From positions 1 through 64,000 of the forward strand of contig NZ_VCIG01000001.1 of the NCBI RefSeq assembly GCF_006345815.1: 64,000 bases of DNA, given 5' to 3'. This document shows, piece after piece, positions 29,608 through 38,873 of the stretch. The stretch is from Ochrobactrum sp. CGA5. Its GTDB lineage: Bacteria; Pseudomonadota; Alphaproteobacteria; Rhizobiales; Rhizobiaceae. Under the pieces are notes generated by a model that had not been told where the DNA came from, ran no database searches, and saw nothing but the letters and a program-made list of their open reading frames with translations. Every line of letters begins with the position of its first letter. Position 1 is the first letter of the stretch. The position numbers were made by a program, and so were the translations under genes.

Positions 29608-30740
29608 TTTGCTACCCAACGGCTGAACATGGATGTGGAAAGCGCGCGCCCTGCTGCCCGTTCGCGCAGAATAAGTTCACCTGATTCGACCGTGCCGCCA
29701 AGGCCCGTGAAACGGTCACGCATCAATTCGTGAATGGCAAAGAACGATGCGCGGATCGAATAGGCGGTCAGGATGACAGCCAGCGGCTTCGGCGTCAGTA
29801 TCGACCGGCATGTATCAACCATGGCGGGCAAATGCTCGAACAATTGCCAGACTTCACCGCTCGGGCCGCGCCCGTAGGCGGGCGGATCGAGCAGAATAAT
29901 GTCATAGAAGCTGCCGCGGCGCTCCTCGCGTTGCACGAATTTCATCGCATCTTCGCAAATCCAGCGGATTGGCTTATCGGAAAGCCCGGCCATTTCCTGA
30001 TTTTCACGCGCCCAGACAATGGCTTTCTTGGATGCATCCACATGGGTCACTTCGGCGCCCGCACGCGCTGCCACCAGCGAAGCAAGACCCGTATAGCCAA
30101 AGAGATTGAGCACCTTCACACCGCGTCCAGACTTTACCCCTTCGCGGATAAGCCTGTCCATGAATGACCAGTGCGCGGCCTGTTCGGGGAACACGCCGAC
30201 ATGGCGAAATGAGGTGAACCGGCCATGAAAGGAAATACCGTCGTGCTGCATCGGCCATGTTTCACCGAGCGGCACTTTCGGGAATGCCCAGCGTCCCATG
30301 CCTTCTTCGTCGGTGTTGCCTGTGAAGACGGCGTCGGCCTCATCCCATTCTTTCTTTGGCAGGCTAGGCAACCAGATTGCCTGACCTTCGGGGCGCACAA
30401 TCCGATAGGGGCCATATTGCTCAAGCTTTAACCCGTTTCCGCTATCGAGCAGCGCATAATCGGGCGACGGTTCCGTTTCGAGAATAAGCGGTAATCTTTC
30501 TCCCGGACGCGCACCGGCATAAGGCTTGATTTCGCGAAGCGGGGCAACGGGCTTGTCGTCTACAGGCTTGGGAGCGGCCTTGGCGAATTGGGGGCGCGGC
30601 TTCTTGAAAGAAGAGCCTTTATTATCAAATTTACCTTCAGGACGCGGCGCATCATGTCTTGCGCGCTCGAAACCACGTTCCTGTTTGCCGGCCGACGGCT
30701 TTTTGCCTTTTCCCTTTGGCGCTTTCACCCGAAACTCCAA
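29604..30740 (-). CDS. Class I SAM-dependent RNA methyltransferase (RlmI-like)
   Basis: 378-residue protein. The first 75 residues or so are lysine/arginine/proline-rich and likely disordered, consistent with RNA contact. The catalytic domain has the SAM-binding motif VLNLFGYTGLASLVAARAGAEV, acidic VDASKKA, and the DPPAYGRG motif. It belongs to the SAM-dependent methyltransferase group that includes RlmI/RlmK. The N-terminal PUA domain of E. coli RlmI is replaced here by other sequence. It is coupled by overlapping codons to the TrmH-type gene. Confidence 0.85.
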   Translation of the reverse strand: MEFRVKAPKGKGKKPSAGKQERGFERARHDAPRPEGKFDNKGSSFKKPRPQFAKAAPKPVDDKPVAPLREIKPYAGARPGERLPLILETEPSPDYALLDSGNGLKLEQYGPYRIVRPEGQAIWLPSLPKKEWDEADAVFTGNTDEEGMGRWAFPKVPLGETWPMQHDGISFHGRFTSFRHVGVFPEQAAHWSFMDRLIREGVKSGRGVKVLNLFGYTGLASLVAARAGAEVTHVDASKKAIVWARENQEMAGLSDKPIRWICEDAMKFVQREERRGSFYDIILLDPPAYGRGPSGEVWQLFEHLPAMVDTCRSILTPKPLAVILTAYSIRASFFAIHELMRDRFTGLGGTVESGELILRERAAGRALSTSMFSRWVAK

Positions 30741-30822
30741 TCATCATGATTGAGGTCTAGGTAGGATAAACAAGGCCTGTGTGAAAGGGAAAAACGACGC
30801 TCAATCGCGCTCCAAGTATGAA

Positions 30823-30847
30823 AACCCGGAAGTTTTACCTCCGGGTT
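30823..30847 (-). terminator. ihfB-lapA terminator
   Basis: AACCCGGA (30823-30830) and TCCGGGTT (30840-30847) form an 8-bp stem with a 9-base loop. Leftward it is followed by TTTTCATAC. It lies about 18 bases after the lapA stop. Confidence 0.75.
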
Positions 30848-30864
30848 CGAGATTAGTGGGCGTT

Positions 30865-31188
30865 TCAGGAGTTCACGACCGATATATTGCGCTTCTCGGC
30901 AGCTGTGCTGCGTTCAAGCAGGCGGGCGGCTTCCTGTTTATACATGCGCTCCTTGCGGCGGTGCTTGCCTTGTGTGAGCCACGTCACCAGGGAACCGATG
31001 ACAACACCGAGAAGAAGGGCTCCAAACAGCCACAGGAAAAGTGGCGCATCATAGGTCAAAGCAGGGTTACCCGGATTGAACGGATCGATCGTGAATTGGA
31101 CCGATGCGCGATTGGCAACCGACAGTGCAATCAGAACCACTGCGAGTGGAGCGAGAATGATGATCGCGATGATGCGTTTTGCCGCCAT
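30865..31188 (-). CDS. LapA domain (DUF1049) membrane protein
   Basis: 107-residue inner-membrane protein with two hydrophobic segments (about 7-24 and 48-70) and a basic cytoplasmic tail (GKHRRKERMYKQEAARLLER). The pattern is that of the lipopolysaccharide assembly protein A (LapA/YciS) family. In enterobacteria LapA and LapB balance LPS synthesis; no LapB is adjacent here, so function is inferred only from the domain. It follows ihfB by 7 bases and is probably cotranscribed. Confidence 0.85.
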   Translation of the reverse strand: MAAKRIIAIIILAPLAVVLIALSVANRASVQFTIDPFNPGNPALTYDAPLFLWLFGALLLGVVIGSLVTWLTQGKHRRKERMYKQEAARLLERSTAAEKRNISVVNS

Positions 31189-31195
31189 GGTGTTA

Positions 31196-31480
31196 TCAGA
31201 CTGCGCCGTTGAGACGGTCGCGCAGTTCCTTGCCGGTTTTGAAGAAGGGAACCCACTTTTCTTCCACCTCCACCGTTTCGCCGGTGCGCGGATTGCGGCC
31301 GCTGCGGGCAGGACGGTTTTTCACCGAAAAGGCACCAAAGCCGCGCAATTCAACGCGATTGCCTTCGGCAAGGGCGTTTGTGATCTCGTCGAATACCGCC
31401 CCCACGATGTTTTCGACATCGCGCTGAAAGAGATGCGGATTACGGCTGGCGATAATCTGAACGAGTTCCGATTTGATCAC
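31196..31480 (-). CDS. ihfB: Integration host factor subunit beta
   Basis: DNA-bending protein of 94 residues which with IhfA forms IHF. It has the DNABII fold with beta-arm motif [14 protein letters not shown] and [13 protein letters not shown]. The correct start is GTG 31480 (read as [15 protein letters not shown]), after AGGGG. A longer reading to 31558 would run into the sppA end and add 26 residues not found in IHF. sppA is 74 bases upstream and lapA 7 bases downstream. IHF is also needed at sigma-54 promoters, and rpoN is encoded 4 kb away. Confidence 0.96.
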   Translation of the reverse strand: MIKSELVQIIASRNPHLFQRDVENIVGAVFDEITNALAEGNRVELRGFGAFSVKNRPARSGRNPRTGETVEVEEKWVPFFKTGKELRDRLNGAV

Positions 31481-31554
31481 GGCTTTAAACCCCTGTTCTT
31501 CTGCTTGTTTGATCTGGTATCTACCGGATATTGTGTAGGTTTGCCCGGCTGGCG

Positions 31555-32535
31555 TCAATTCGCCTGAGGCGTACCGTCAACGTGCCAAACCGAGAGAAGC
31601 CCGTCAAGAAAGATGCGTTCCTTGGCGATTTGCTTCAACATGCCATCGGCCTCCTGTGGTATGCCGAGGAGGCGCGCGCCAGCGTGAATGATAAGATCGC
31701 GCACCGAGAAACCCGTTTCGCTGCTGACAGGCTTCCACTCCAGGCGCGGCAAATCCTTGGAAAGCCCCTTGCTTGCAAGCCAGGCAACGGCTTCCTCTTC
31801 GCCGCCTAGTCCGTCGATCAATTTTTTATCCAGCGCCTGCCGCCCGGTAAAAACTGCGCCATTGGCAAGCGCCAACGCCTGTTCATGTGTGAGCGAACGG
31901 CGCTTTTCGACAATATCCACGAACCATGCGTAGGAATCCATGATCATGTTGCGGATCATGCCCTTGGCTTCTTCGCTGGCCGGACTGAAATAATTCGGTT
32001 CTGCCTTGAGCGGCGAGGATTTGATAGTTTCGACCTTGACGCCGATTGTATCAAGAAGCTTCGATACATCGGGATATTGAAACAGAACTCCGATTGAACC
32101 GACTATGGATGTCTGCCGCGCGACGATATGGTCGGACGCGCTGGCGATCATGTACCCAGCGGAGGCGGCCAGTGTTCCAACCTGTGTAACCACTGGCTTT
32201 TTTTCGGCGATCTTGCGCACGGCTTCAAAGATCGCTTCGCCACCCACCGTCGTTCCTCCGGGCGAATCAAGAACCAGAATCACGCCTTTGACGGCGTCGT
32301 CCTTGGCAATCTTGTCGAGGCGTTTCAGCAATTCTTCGTTCTCGAAGATGGTGCCTTCAATGCGCACCTTGGCAATATGCGGTTGATTGAAATTGGTGCC
32401 ACTCATGGTCCATGACGCAAAGACGGCGATCAAGGCTGCTATCAGAAGCAGGAAAGCTCCGCGCCAGATTGTCAGTTTTCTGCGCAACTTCCGGCGTTCG
32501 ATGATCGTTTCGGCGTCCTGAACCATTCCCGTCAA
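31555..32535 (-). CDS. sppA: Signal peptide peptidase SppA
   Basis: Short-form SppA of 326 residues with one N-terminal membrane anchor (about 24-44), degrading cleaved signal peptides in the membrane. The serine-lysine dyad is Ser125 in LAASAGYM and Lys177 in [17 protein letters not shown] and [11 protein letters not shown] are family hallmarks. ATG 32526 is a possible alternative start. ihfB follows on the same strand and its upstream side faces lptC divergently across a 447-base gap. Confidence 0.95.
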   Translation of the reverse strand: MTGMVQDAETIIERRKLRRKLTIWRGAFLLLIAALIAVFASWTMSGTNFNQPHIAKVRIEGTIFENEELLKRLDKIAKDDAVKGVILVLDSPGGTTVGGEAIFEAVRKIAEKKPVVTQVGTLAASAGYMIASASDHIVARQTSIVGSIGVLFQYPDVSKLLDTIGVKVETIKSSPLKAEPNYFSPASEEAKGMIRNMIMDSYAWFVDIVEKRRSLTHEQALALANGAVFTGRQALDKKLIDGLGGEEEAVAWLASKGLSKDLPRLEWKPVSSETGFSVRDLIIHAGARLLGIPQEADGMLKQIAKERIFLDGLLSVWHVDGTPQAN

Positions 32536-32982
32536 TCCATTCGTTCAAATAGCGCGACTTGCGCCCGACCCGTCACCTTTTGCCTTGAATGATGGCATGC
32601 GGCAAGTCTCTTCAGAAAATCGGTCTGAATAGAGATAGTGTCTGGAATAAATATTGTAATGACGTCGAGTGCAATTCTCGTGCTTGTTGCCATGCCAGCT
32701 TTCGTGACAGCGTTACGTATGACTGTAATTTGACCCCATCTTGTGATATCAAAGATTTGATTAGCATTCCACCTAATGCGGTGGGGTGAAAATTGGGCTG
32801 AATTATCAAAGCTATAAACCGTTTCTGCTACCTGTTTGGGAGGCGGGTGCGGTGTTTTGTGCGGTGTAAAGCTATTGAGCGACCGGTTATTTCACCCCAA
32901 ATAAACCCTATTGAAATGAAAAAGCGTGATACGCGCGCTGACTACTGAATTCTATCAAAGCCGTTGAGGAATAAAACGCAAC
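32536..32982. other. 447-base intergenic region between sppA and lptC
   Basis: No convincing gene. It should hold divergent promoters for sppA and the lpt-rpoN cluster. CCACC...GGTGG (32769-32784) can form a small hairpin, and TGGGGTG near 32782 is complementary to CACCCCA near 32893. A GAGGAATAAAACGCAAC leader gives lptC its ribosome site. A short rightward open frame at 32589-32789 has no family likeness. Confidence 0.6.
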
Positions 32983-33696
32983 ATGACCGTCGACTCCACA
33001 CATAGCCATGCGCCGCAGGATGCGACTGCTTCGGTTCGCGGCGCGAGTGGCGTGCGTTTCGGTGCGTCAGAGAAGGCCGAAACGTTGTTTCATGCTGCCC
33101 AGCGTCATTCGGTTCGTGTCCGCGTTTTGAAGACCGCGCTTCCGGTCGCGGCGATCATCGTAGCGGCCGTCTTCTCCTGGTATACATTCCTTGCGACGCC
33201 GAACACACCCATAAAGGTTGAAGTCAACAATGGTGGCGAAAGCGGCAAGCTTGTCATGACAAGCCCGCATCTGAATGGATACACCAAGGACAATCGCCCC
33301 TATTCGATGACTGCTTCCAAGGCGACGCAGGATGCAAAGAACAGTGGCACGATTGCGCTTGAAGGCATTTCCGCTGAATTGCCGGTTGGTGAGAGCGGGA
33401 CTGCCAAGGTCGAGGCAACGTCGGGCGTTTACGATAATGCCAACGGACGTTTGCAACTTGATAAGGACTTTATTGTTACGACAGATGACGGTTTGCGTGC
33501 GGTGCTGCGTTCTGCGGACGTAAATCTCAAGAGCGGGCAGATCACGACCGACAAGCCTGTCGATATCCGCAGCGGTGGCACGCATATTCTGGCCGACAGC
33601 ATGCAGGTCAAGGACAACGGCAAAGTTCTGATTTTCGAGAACAAGGTCCGAATGACTGTTGACGGCAGCGTTGTTTCGCCCAACAAGACTCCCTGA
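32983..33696 (+). CDS. lptC: LPS export protein LptC
   Basis: Single-pass inner-membrane protein of 237 residues linking the LptBFG transporter to periplasmic LptA. It has a cytoplasmic N terminus of about 38 residues, longer than in E. coli, a membrane segment near 40-62 (TALPVAAIIVAAVFSWYTF), and a beta-jellyroll periplasmic domain with LVMTSPHLNGYTKDNRPY, typical of rhizobial LptC. It heads the lptC-lptA-lptB-rpoN cluster. GAGGA precedes the ATG. Confidence 0.9.
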   Translation: MTVDSTHSHAPQDATASVRGASGVRFGASEKAETLFHAAQRHSVRVRVLKTALPVAAIIVAAVFSWYTFLATPNTPIKVEVNNGGESGKLVMTSPHLNGYTKDNRPYSMTASKATQDAKNSGTIALEGISAELPVGESGTAKVEATSGVYDNANGRLQLDKDFIVTTDDGLRAVLRSADVNLKSGQITTDKPVDIRSGGTHILADSMQVKDNGKVLIFENKVRMTVDGSVVSPNKTP

Positions 33697-33962
33697 GAAG
33701 GGTGTCTGATTTGAGATAGAGACGTGTTCGGACTGGTTTGTATCCGTGCGGACGCTGGGGTGCATTTTCACATAGAAATGTGCTCGAAAACAAATTGTTA
33801 GAGCGTGTTTCTGATAGAGTCGGAGTGCTACAGGCTCTAAACCGCTTTTTTGATCGCATTTTGCGACGCCTAATGTTCCCATTTGGCGGCAAAGTGCTTA
33901 ATGTTGCGTCTGACCGCATGTCGATCCAAGGATGGTCGAATGCTTCGGGGAGCTGAAGATAT

Positions 33963-34613
33963 ATGAAACGCGAGACGGGCAAGATGAACAAGGGTAAGAT
34001 GGCCCGCACTTTGCGGATGGGATTTGCAGTTCTGGTGCTCGGCGTCGTCGCGGCTCCGGCAGTCTCTTCGGCACAGGAAGGCGCAGCCGTGAACGGTTTG
34101 AAGCTTTCCAACAGCAAGGCGCCTGTCAAGATCGACGCTGATAAGCTGGAAATGCGCGACAAGGAAGGTATTGCCATCTTCACCGGCAATGTTGCCGTTT
34201 CGCAAGGCGATGCCTTGCTGAAAGCGGGTCAGATGACTGTTTATTATAACAAAGCCAAAAAAGACGGGGAGGCTCAGGCCCCGGAACCGGCAAGTGCTGG
34301 CGTTGGCGGCATTGATTCGTCGAGCATTGATCACATCGACATTACCGGAAAAGTTTATCTCAAGTCCGGTACCCAGGTCGCAACGGGCGATACCGGTCGC
34401 TATGATGCGAAAAACCAGGTGATGGTCCTTCAGGGGCAGAAAGTGGTCTTGACCGATGGTGACAACGTCGTGACCGGTTGCAAGCTGACGGCGCATCTGG
34501 ATACAGGTCGTGCCAATGTCGAAAGCTGCAAAGGCCAGACCAAGGGGCGCGTATCGATCATCATGGCTCCGAAAGATCAACAGCAGGGCGGTGCTGCGCC
34601 CAAGCAGAACTGA
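33963..34613 (+). CDS. lptA: LPS periplasmic transport protein LptA
   Basis: 216-residue periplasmic protein that bridges inner and outer membranes for LPS transport. Its basic N terminus and hydrophobic segment (MGFAVLVLGVVAAPAVSSAQ) form a signal peptide cleaved near residue 37. The OstA/LptA domain follows, with APVKIDADKLEMRDKEGIAIFTGNVAVSQGD. An insert of low complexity (about 98-117, KKDGEAQAPEPASAG) interrupts the beta repeats. Several ATGs near the start (33963, 33984, 33999) are possible. It lies 266 bases after lptC and 11 bases before lptB. Confidence 0.92.
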   Translation: MKRETGKMNKGKMARTLRMGFAVLVLGVVAAPAVSSAQEGAAVNGLKLSNSKAPVKIDADKLEMRDKEGIAIFTGNVAVSQGDALLKAGQMTVYYNKAKKDGEAQAPEPASAGVGGIDSSSIDHIDITGKVYLKSGTQVATGDTGRYDAKNQVMVLQGQKVVLTDGDNVVTGCKLTAHLDTGRANVESCKGQTKGRVSIIMAPKDQQQGGAAPKQN

Positions 34614-34624
34614 CCGGAGCGGCC

Positions 34625-35464
34625 GTGGGATTGTTCTGGAACAAGAAGGCCGACGGGCCACAAGACGCATCGCCAAATGTCAATGCACCATCCGATGTTG
34701 TGGGCGCGATGCCTGGTCAGCCGGGTAGATCGGCGCGGCTCAAGGGTACGCTTGTGGCACGCGGTCTCTGCAAGAGCTATCGCGGCCGACAGGTTGTCAA
34801 CGGCGTGTCATTTGGTGTGCGTGCGGGCGAGGCTGTCGGTATTCTTGGGCCGAACGGCGCAGGCAAGACCACTTGCTTCTATATGGTTACGGGGCTGGTC
34901 CCTGCTGATGCCGGTTCTATCGAGATCGACGGTTTCGATGTCACGTCGATGCCGATGTACCGTCGTTCCCGACTGGGCATCGGTTATCTGCCACAGGAAG
35001 CCTCGATTTTCCGAGGCCTTTCGGTGGAAAACAACATCAAGGCTGTGCTGGAAGTGGTGGAGAAAGATCGCTCCAAACGCGCTTCCGAACTGGACGCACT
35101 GTTGGAAGAATTCCACATCGCTCATCTGCGCAAGGCACCGGCAATTTCACTGTCGGGTGGTGAACGCCGTCGTCTCGAAATCGCACGTGCGCTCGCATCA
35201 CGCCCGAACTTCATGTTGCTCGACGAACCTTTTGCGGGCGTTGATCCGATCGCTGTTTCCGATATTCAGCAGCTCGTTCGTCATCTGACCAGCCGTGGCA
35301 TCGGCGTTCTGATTACCGATCATAATGTGCGTGAAACGCTCGGCCTTATTGATCGTGCCTACATCATTCACGCCGGTCAGGTGCTGACGCATGGCCGCCC
35401 TGCCGAAATCGTTGCTAACCCAGACGTGCGCCGACTCTATCTCGGCGACCAGTTTACGCTCTGA
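34625..35464 (+). CDS. lptB: LPS export ABC transporter ATPase LptB
   Basis: Cytoplasmic ATPase of 279 residues powering LPS extraction. Walker A is GPNGAGKTT, the signature is LSGGERRRLEIARAL, Walker B is FMLLDEPFAGVDP, and the H-loop is LITDHNVRETL. A GTG start at 34625 is chosen: GGAG is 6 bases before it, and it begins 11 bases after the lptA stop. The first 40 residues precede the ABC domain and are poorly conserved, so a shorter form from an internal ATG is possible. LptF/LptG are not in this window. Confidence 0.95.
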   Translation: MGLFWNKKADGPQDASPNVNAPSDVVGAMPGQPGRSARLKGTLVARGLCKSYRGRQVVNGVSFGVRAGEAVGILGPNGAGKTTCFYMVTGLVPADAGSIEIDGFDVTSMPMYRRSRLGIGYLPQEASIFRGLSVENNIKAVLEVVEKDRSKRASELDALLEEFHIAHLRKAPAISLSGGERRRLEIARALASRPNFMLLDEPFAGVDPIAVSDIQQLVRHLTSRGIGVLITDHNVRETLGLIDRAYIIHAGQVLTHGRPAEIVANPDVRRLYLGDQFTL

Positions 35465-35829
35465 TATAGTCAGAACATTTTGCGATCGTCGGGCCTCCTC
35501 TGGTAATGCGTCATTCTGACCAGCCGTTGGTTCGGGCCCGTTTTGTTCTGTGCAATGTTGCATAAACTGTAGCTGAACCGCGACTATTTCCCCTTTTGTC
35601 TCAAAAACGCACATTCTGAATTGACAAGCAAGGTTCATACCAGTTTTCATTCAAGCCTGCTTTCAGCTTAAAATGGCTGCGAGCGGACGGCTTATTCCTT
35701 TGTAGGCTCAGGTTTGATGCCGAGAGGGGGCGTCCGAAAGCAAGAGGTTTGCTGTCAAGCGTAGCGTGCGTGTTCTCATGTGCTCCGCAGTTGCTGACAG
35801 GGTTTAACTGGGGGAGAATACGCATCGCA
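35465..35829. other. 365-base intergenic region before rpoN
   Basis: No gene is supported. It is large enough for an independent rpoN promoter. No RpoN-type -24/-12 element (TGGCAC-N5-TTGC) and no clear terminator after lptB were seen, so cotranscription from lptB is also possible. The last 20 bases hold a GGGGGAGAA stretch that may act as the ribosome site. Confidence 0.5.
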
Positions 35830-37371
35830 ATGGCTCTGTCGCCCAAGCTCGATTTCCGTCAATCTCAATCGCTGGTGATGACACCGCAGTTGATGCAGTC
35901 AATCAAACTGCTACAGATGACGCATATGGAGCTGGAGCAATTTCTCGATGTTGAAGTCGAGAAAAATCCGCTGCTGGATCGAATTGAGGCAGCGAATGAT
36001 GATTTTTCGGGCGCTGATTCCGGGCAGGTTAATATCGAGACTGACGGAGAAGGTGCAGTATCGGAAGACTTGCCGGACGATGACTGGTTCAAAACAGGCG
36101 CTTCGGATGACGCTGAAAATCTCTCGTCGACCTTCGACAGTTCGCTTGAGAACATCTTTCCAGATGATCCGGGTCGCGTCGATGAGATCGGCCCAGATCT
36201 CGCCGCACAATGGAAATCCCCTGCTGGCGACGGATATATTTCAGGCGGCAGTTATGACATTGATCAAGTTGCAGCCAGCCGAGTTTCGCTGAGCGAACAT
36301 GTGGCGGAGCAGATTGCGCTGACGTTTCCCAGAACGGCGGACAGGTTCATTGCGACAGCGCTGGCGGACGCGCTGGACGAGAGTGGTTATCTGCGTATTG
36401 ATATTATCGGCTTGGCCCAGAATCTGGGTGTGGAAACAGTTGAGATCGAGCGCGTCCTGAGATTGATGCAAGACTTTGATCCGCCAGGCCTTTTTGCTCG
36501 CGATCTGCGGGAGTGTCTAGCGATACAGTTGCGTCTCAAGGATCGGTTAGATCCGGCCATGGAGGCGTTAATTGACAATCTCGATCTTCTGGCGCGGCGC
36601 GATTTCGCGACGCTCAAGAAGCTGTGCGGCGTCGATCAGGCTGATATTCTGGATATGCTGACCGAAATCCGCATGCTCGACCCAAAGCCGGGCGCCTCGT
36701 TCGAAATTTCCGTTGCCGATACCATCGTGCCAGATGTGCTGGTGACGCCATCGCGTGACAGTGGCTGGGCTATCGAACTCAACCCAGTCGCAATGCCACG
36801 TCTTATCGTCAACAATGAATATTATGCTGAGGTGAGCGCCTCGGTGAAGCCTGAGGAAAAGGCGTTTCTCTCGGATTGTATGCAAACTGCGAACTGGCTT
36901 GTACGCAGCCTTGATCAGCGTGCGCGTACAATCCTCAAAGTCGCACAGGAAATTGTCCGGCAGCAGGACGGCTTCTTGCGTCTGGGGGTGACCCATTTGA
37001 AGCCGCTCAATCTGCGTACTGTCGCTGATGCAGTCGGCATGCATGAATCGACCATCAGTCGCGTGACCGCTAACAAGTTCATGGCCACACCGCGTGGTGT
37101 GTTTGAACTGCGTTATTTTTTTACGGCTTCCATTGCCTCTTCCGAGGGCGGTGACGCTCATTCATCGGAGAGTGTACGTCATCGCATCCGTCAAATGATT
37201 GATGCTGAAAAGCCCGACGACGTGCTTTCCGATGATGCCATCGTGGATGCACTGAAGAAGGACGGCGTCGATATTGCGCGAAGAACGGTCGCAAAGTATC
37301 GGGAGTCAATGAATATTGCTTCATCGGTTCAGCGGAGGCGTGAAAAGAAGGCAAGATTGTCGGCTTCCTGA
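35830..37371 (+). CDS. rpoN: RNA polymerase sigma-54 factor RpoN
   Basis: Alternative sigma factor of 513 residues recognising -24/-12 promoters and needing enhancer-binding activators. Region I is glutamine/leucine-rich (RQSQSLVMTPQLMQSIKLLQ), an acidic region II follows at about 50-110, then the core-binding domain, an HTH (LRTVADAVGMHESTISRV) and the RpoN box ARRTVAKYRE at 483-492. ATG 35830 is selected because the family begins MALSPKLDFRQSQ; the 27 residues of the longer reading are not conserved. Order lptB-rpoN-hpf-ptsN is widespread in proteobacteria. Confidence 0.96.
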   Translation: MALSPKLDFRQSQSLVMTPQLMQSIKLLQMTHMELEQFLDVEVEKNPLLDRIEAANDDFSGADSGQVNIETDGEGAVSEDLPDDDWFKTGASDDAENLSSTFDSSLENIFPDDPGRVDEIGPDLAAQWKSPAGDGYISGGSYDIDQVAASRVSLSEHVAEQIALTFPRTADRFIATALADALDESGYLRIDIIGLAQNLGVETVEIERVLRLMQDFDPPGLFARDLRECLAIQLRLKDRLDPAMEALIDNLDLLARRDFATLKKLCGVDQADILDMLTEIRMLDPKPGASFEISVADTIVPDVLVTPSRDSGWAIELNPVAMPRLIVNNEYYAEVSASVKPEEKAFLSDCMQTANWLVRSLDQRARTILKVAQEIVRQQDGFLRLGVTHLKPLNLRTVADAVGMHESTISRVTANKFMATPRGVFELRYFFTASIASSEGGDAHSSESVRHRIRQMIDAEKPDDVLSDDAIVDALKKDGVDIARRTVAKYRESMNIASSVQRRREKKARLSAS

Positions 37372-37440
37372 TCACGTAACCAGTCAGGCTCCAGGATTAC
37401 GCCGGGTGGGCCGCATTAAATCACCGATTGTATATTCAAG

Positions 37441-37497
37441 GCGCCACTCTTGCATTTGGATACAGAGGAATGCTCTAAAATCCCGTATCTGTGGCGC
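37441..37497. repeat. Palindromic element in the rpoN-hpf gap
   Basis: A 57-base segment with perfect 7-bp ends (GCGCCAC and GTGGCGC) and an inner GATAC/GTATC pair, giving an interrupted stem. It contains the phrase GAATGCTCTAAAAT, which recalls repeat elements elsewhere in this window. Repeat status needs a genome search. Confidence 0.45.
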
Positions 37498-38006
37498 GGC
37501 TCTTTCAGAAAAATTGGATTTCGATTTGTGAAAAGAACGTCATTGCACAACGGCTAACTGGTAGAAGGACCAATTGACAAGCGCCAGTTCACCCAATAGA
37601 AGCCCGGCTCGCGCTGCGGCCGATGTTGGGACTCCTTTGTTTTCAGGGTTTCCGGATAAGTCGTCAGCTTGAATTGGCGAGATCGCAGCAGAAGCGCCTG
37701 TGTCTATTCGTTTCTGCGATCAAAAGTGCGCCAAGGCAGAATGGAAGCATGTCTCATCGAAATCGAACCGGTTTCGGGATAGTGACATGGGTTGGACCTC
37801 CCGGCGAATGCGTTTTGCAGGCATGGTCTGATAATATCGCTGTAGTTTCTGGAAGAAATTGCGGTTGTTCATATGTTTGAAGGAAGGGCAATGTGACGTT
37901 CGGGGCAACGGTCTAGCTACTGAGGCGTTACCTAAAAAAGACGATGTGCTGCAACCATCCTGTAAAGGGGCTGTTGATTGAGGCAGTCACGACTTCGAAG
38001 GCTTTT

Positions 38007-38030
38007 CGGAAGGTGTTTCGACACCTTGCC
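38007..38030. repeat. TTCG-tetraloop hairpin in the rpoN-hpf gap
   Basis: CGGAAGGTGT and ACACCTTGCCG pair through ten bases with one bulged C around a TTCG loop. The flanking GCTTTTCGGAAGGTG (38001-38015) is identical to 168-182 next to the gyrB hairpin, so it is either a shared repeat fragment or chance. No T-tract follows on either strand, so it is not a standard terminator. Confidence 0.5.
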
Positions 38031-38180
38031 GGAAGGTGTGCTTGAGAAGCGTGCATGCACAGTGAATTCAGTTGGAAAACGCACAGGATGAAAAGCATCT
38101 TTGATGCGGGTTCGCTTTGCGCTTCGCTCGCCTTATGGTTAGACTGAATCTTGTGGTGTAACGCAAATGAGGTGTGCCAA

Positions 38181-38774
38181 ATGACTCTGCGTGTATCTGG
38201 AAAGCATATGGACGTCGGTGAAGCTTTCACGGCCCGGATCATTGATCGGGTTAACGAAGCTGTCGGCAAGTATTTTGATCATGGCTTTTCCGGGCAGGTT
38301 ACGCTCACCAAGTCCGGGTCGCGTTTCAGTGCCGATTGCACTTTGCACCTCGACAGTGGTGCAACGCTGCAAAGCACTGGCGAGGCGCAAGATCCGCAAC
38401 TGGCTTTTGACGCGGCCGCGGACAAGATCGAAACCCGCCTTCGCCGCTACAAGCGCCGTCTGAAATCGCGCCCGGCTACGCAGCCAGAAGCGATCTATGA
38501 TGACGTTGCATATCGTGTTATGGCACCGCTGCCGGAGGAAGAGGAGGATCTTCCGGCTGATTACGCGCCGACAATTGTTGCGGAATCGTCTGTCGCCCTG
38601 CGCACCATGTCGGTGGCATCGGCGGTCGTGGAACTGGATTTGATAGAAAATCCAGTTCTGGTGTTCCGCAATGCAGGCAATGATGAAGTTAACATCGTCT
38701 ACCGTCGCGCGGACGGCAATATCGGCTGGGTTGATCCATCAATGGTCACCCGCCAGGCCGCGCCGCGCGCCTGA
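38181..38774 (+). CDS. hpf: Ribosome hibernation promoting factor, long form
   Basis: 197-residue long HPF that pairs ribosomes into inactive 100S dimers in stationary phase. The N-terminal S30AE domain (MTLRVSGKHMDVGEAFTARI) binds the 30S decoding region. After a variable linker rich in Pro and Glu (about 100-130), the C-terminal dimerisation domain reads VVELDLIENPVLVFRNAGNDEVNIVYRR. ATG 38181 follows GAGGTG by 6 bases; the longer reading from 38151 is rejected. ptsN follows after 99 bases. Confidence 0.95.
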   Translation: MTLRVSGKHMDVGEAFTARIIDRVNEAVGKYFDHGFSGQVTLTKSGSRFSADCTLHLDSGATLQSTGEAQDPQLAFDAAADKIETRLRRYKRRLKSRPATQPEAIYDDVAYRVMAPLPEEEEDLPADYAPTIVAESSVALRTMSVASAVVELDLIENPVLVFRNAGNDEVNIVYRRADGNIGWVDPSMVTRQAAPRA

Positions 38775-38873
38775 CGGCAAACCTGAAGCGCACGCAGCGG
38801 ATCGCGACTAGGCGGCCGCGTGCGCTTCCCCAAACCGGGCCGCAAAGGCCTGATTGAAGAAGGAACGGAGAGA

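Larger units (their letters stand above)
37372..38180. other. 809-base palindrome-rich intergenic region between rpoN and hpf
   Basis: No protein-coding gene is convincing. At least three self-complementary segments occur: GCGCCAC (37441-37447) with GTGGCGC (37491-37497), helped by GATAC/GTATC inside; a TTCG-capped 7-bp stem AAGGTGT/ACACCTT at 38010-38027; and a 10-base palindrome GTGCATGCAC at 38051-38060. The core GAACCGGTTTCGGGAT near 37765-37780 resembles the 44-base repeat family. The hpf promoter is probably in the last 150 bases. It is unusually long for this otherwise compact cluster. Confidence 0.55.
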
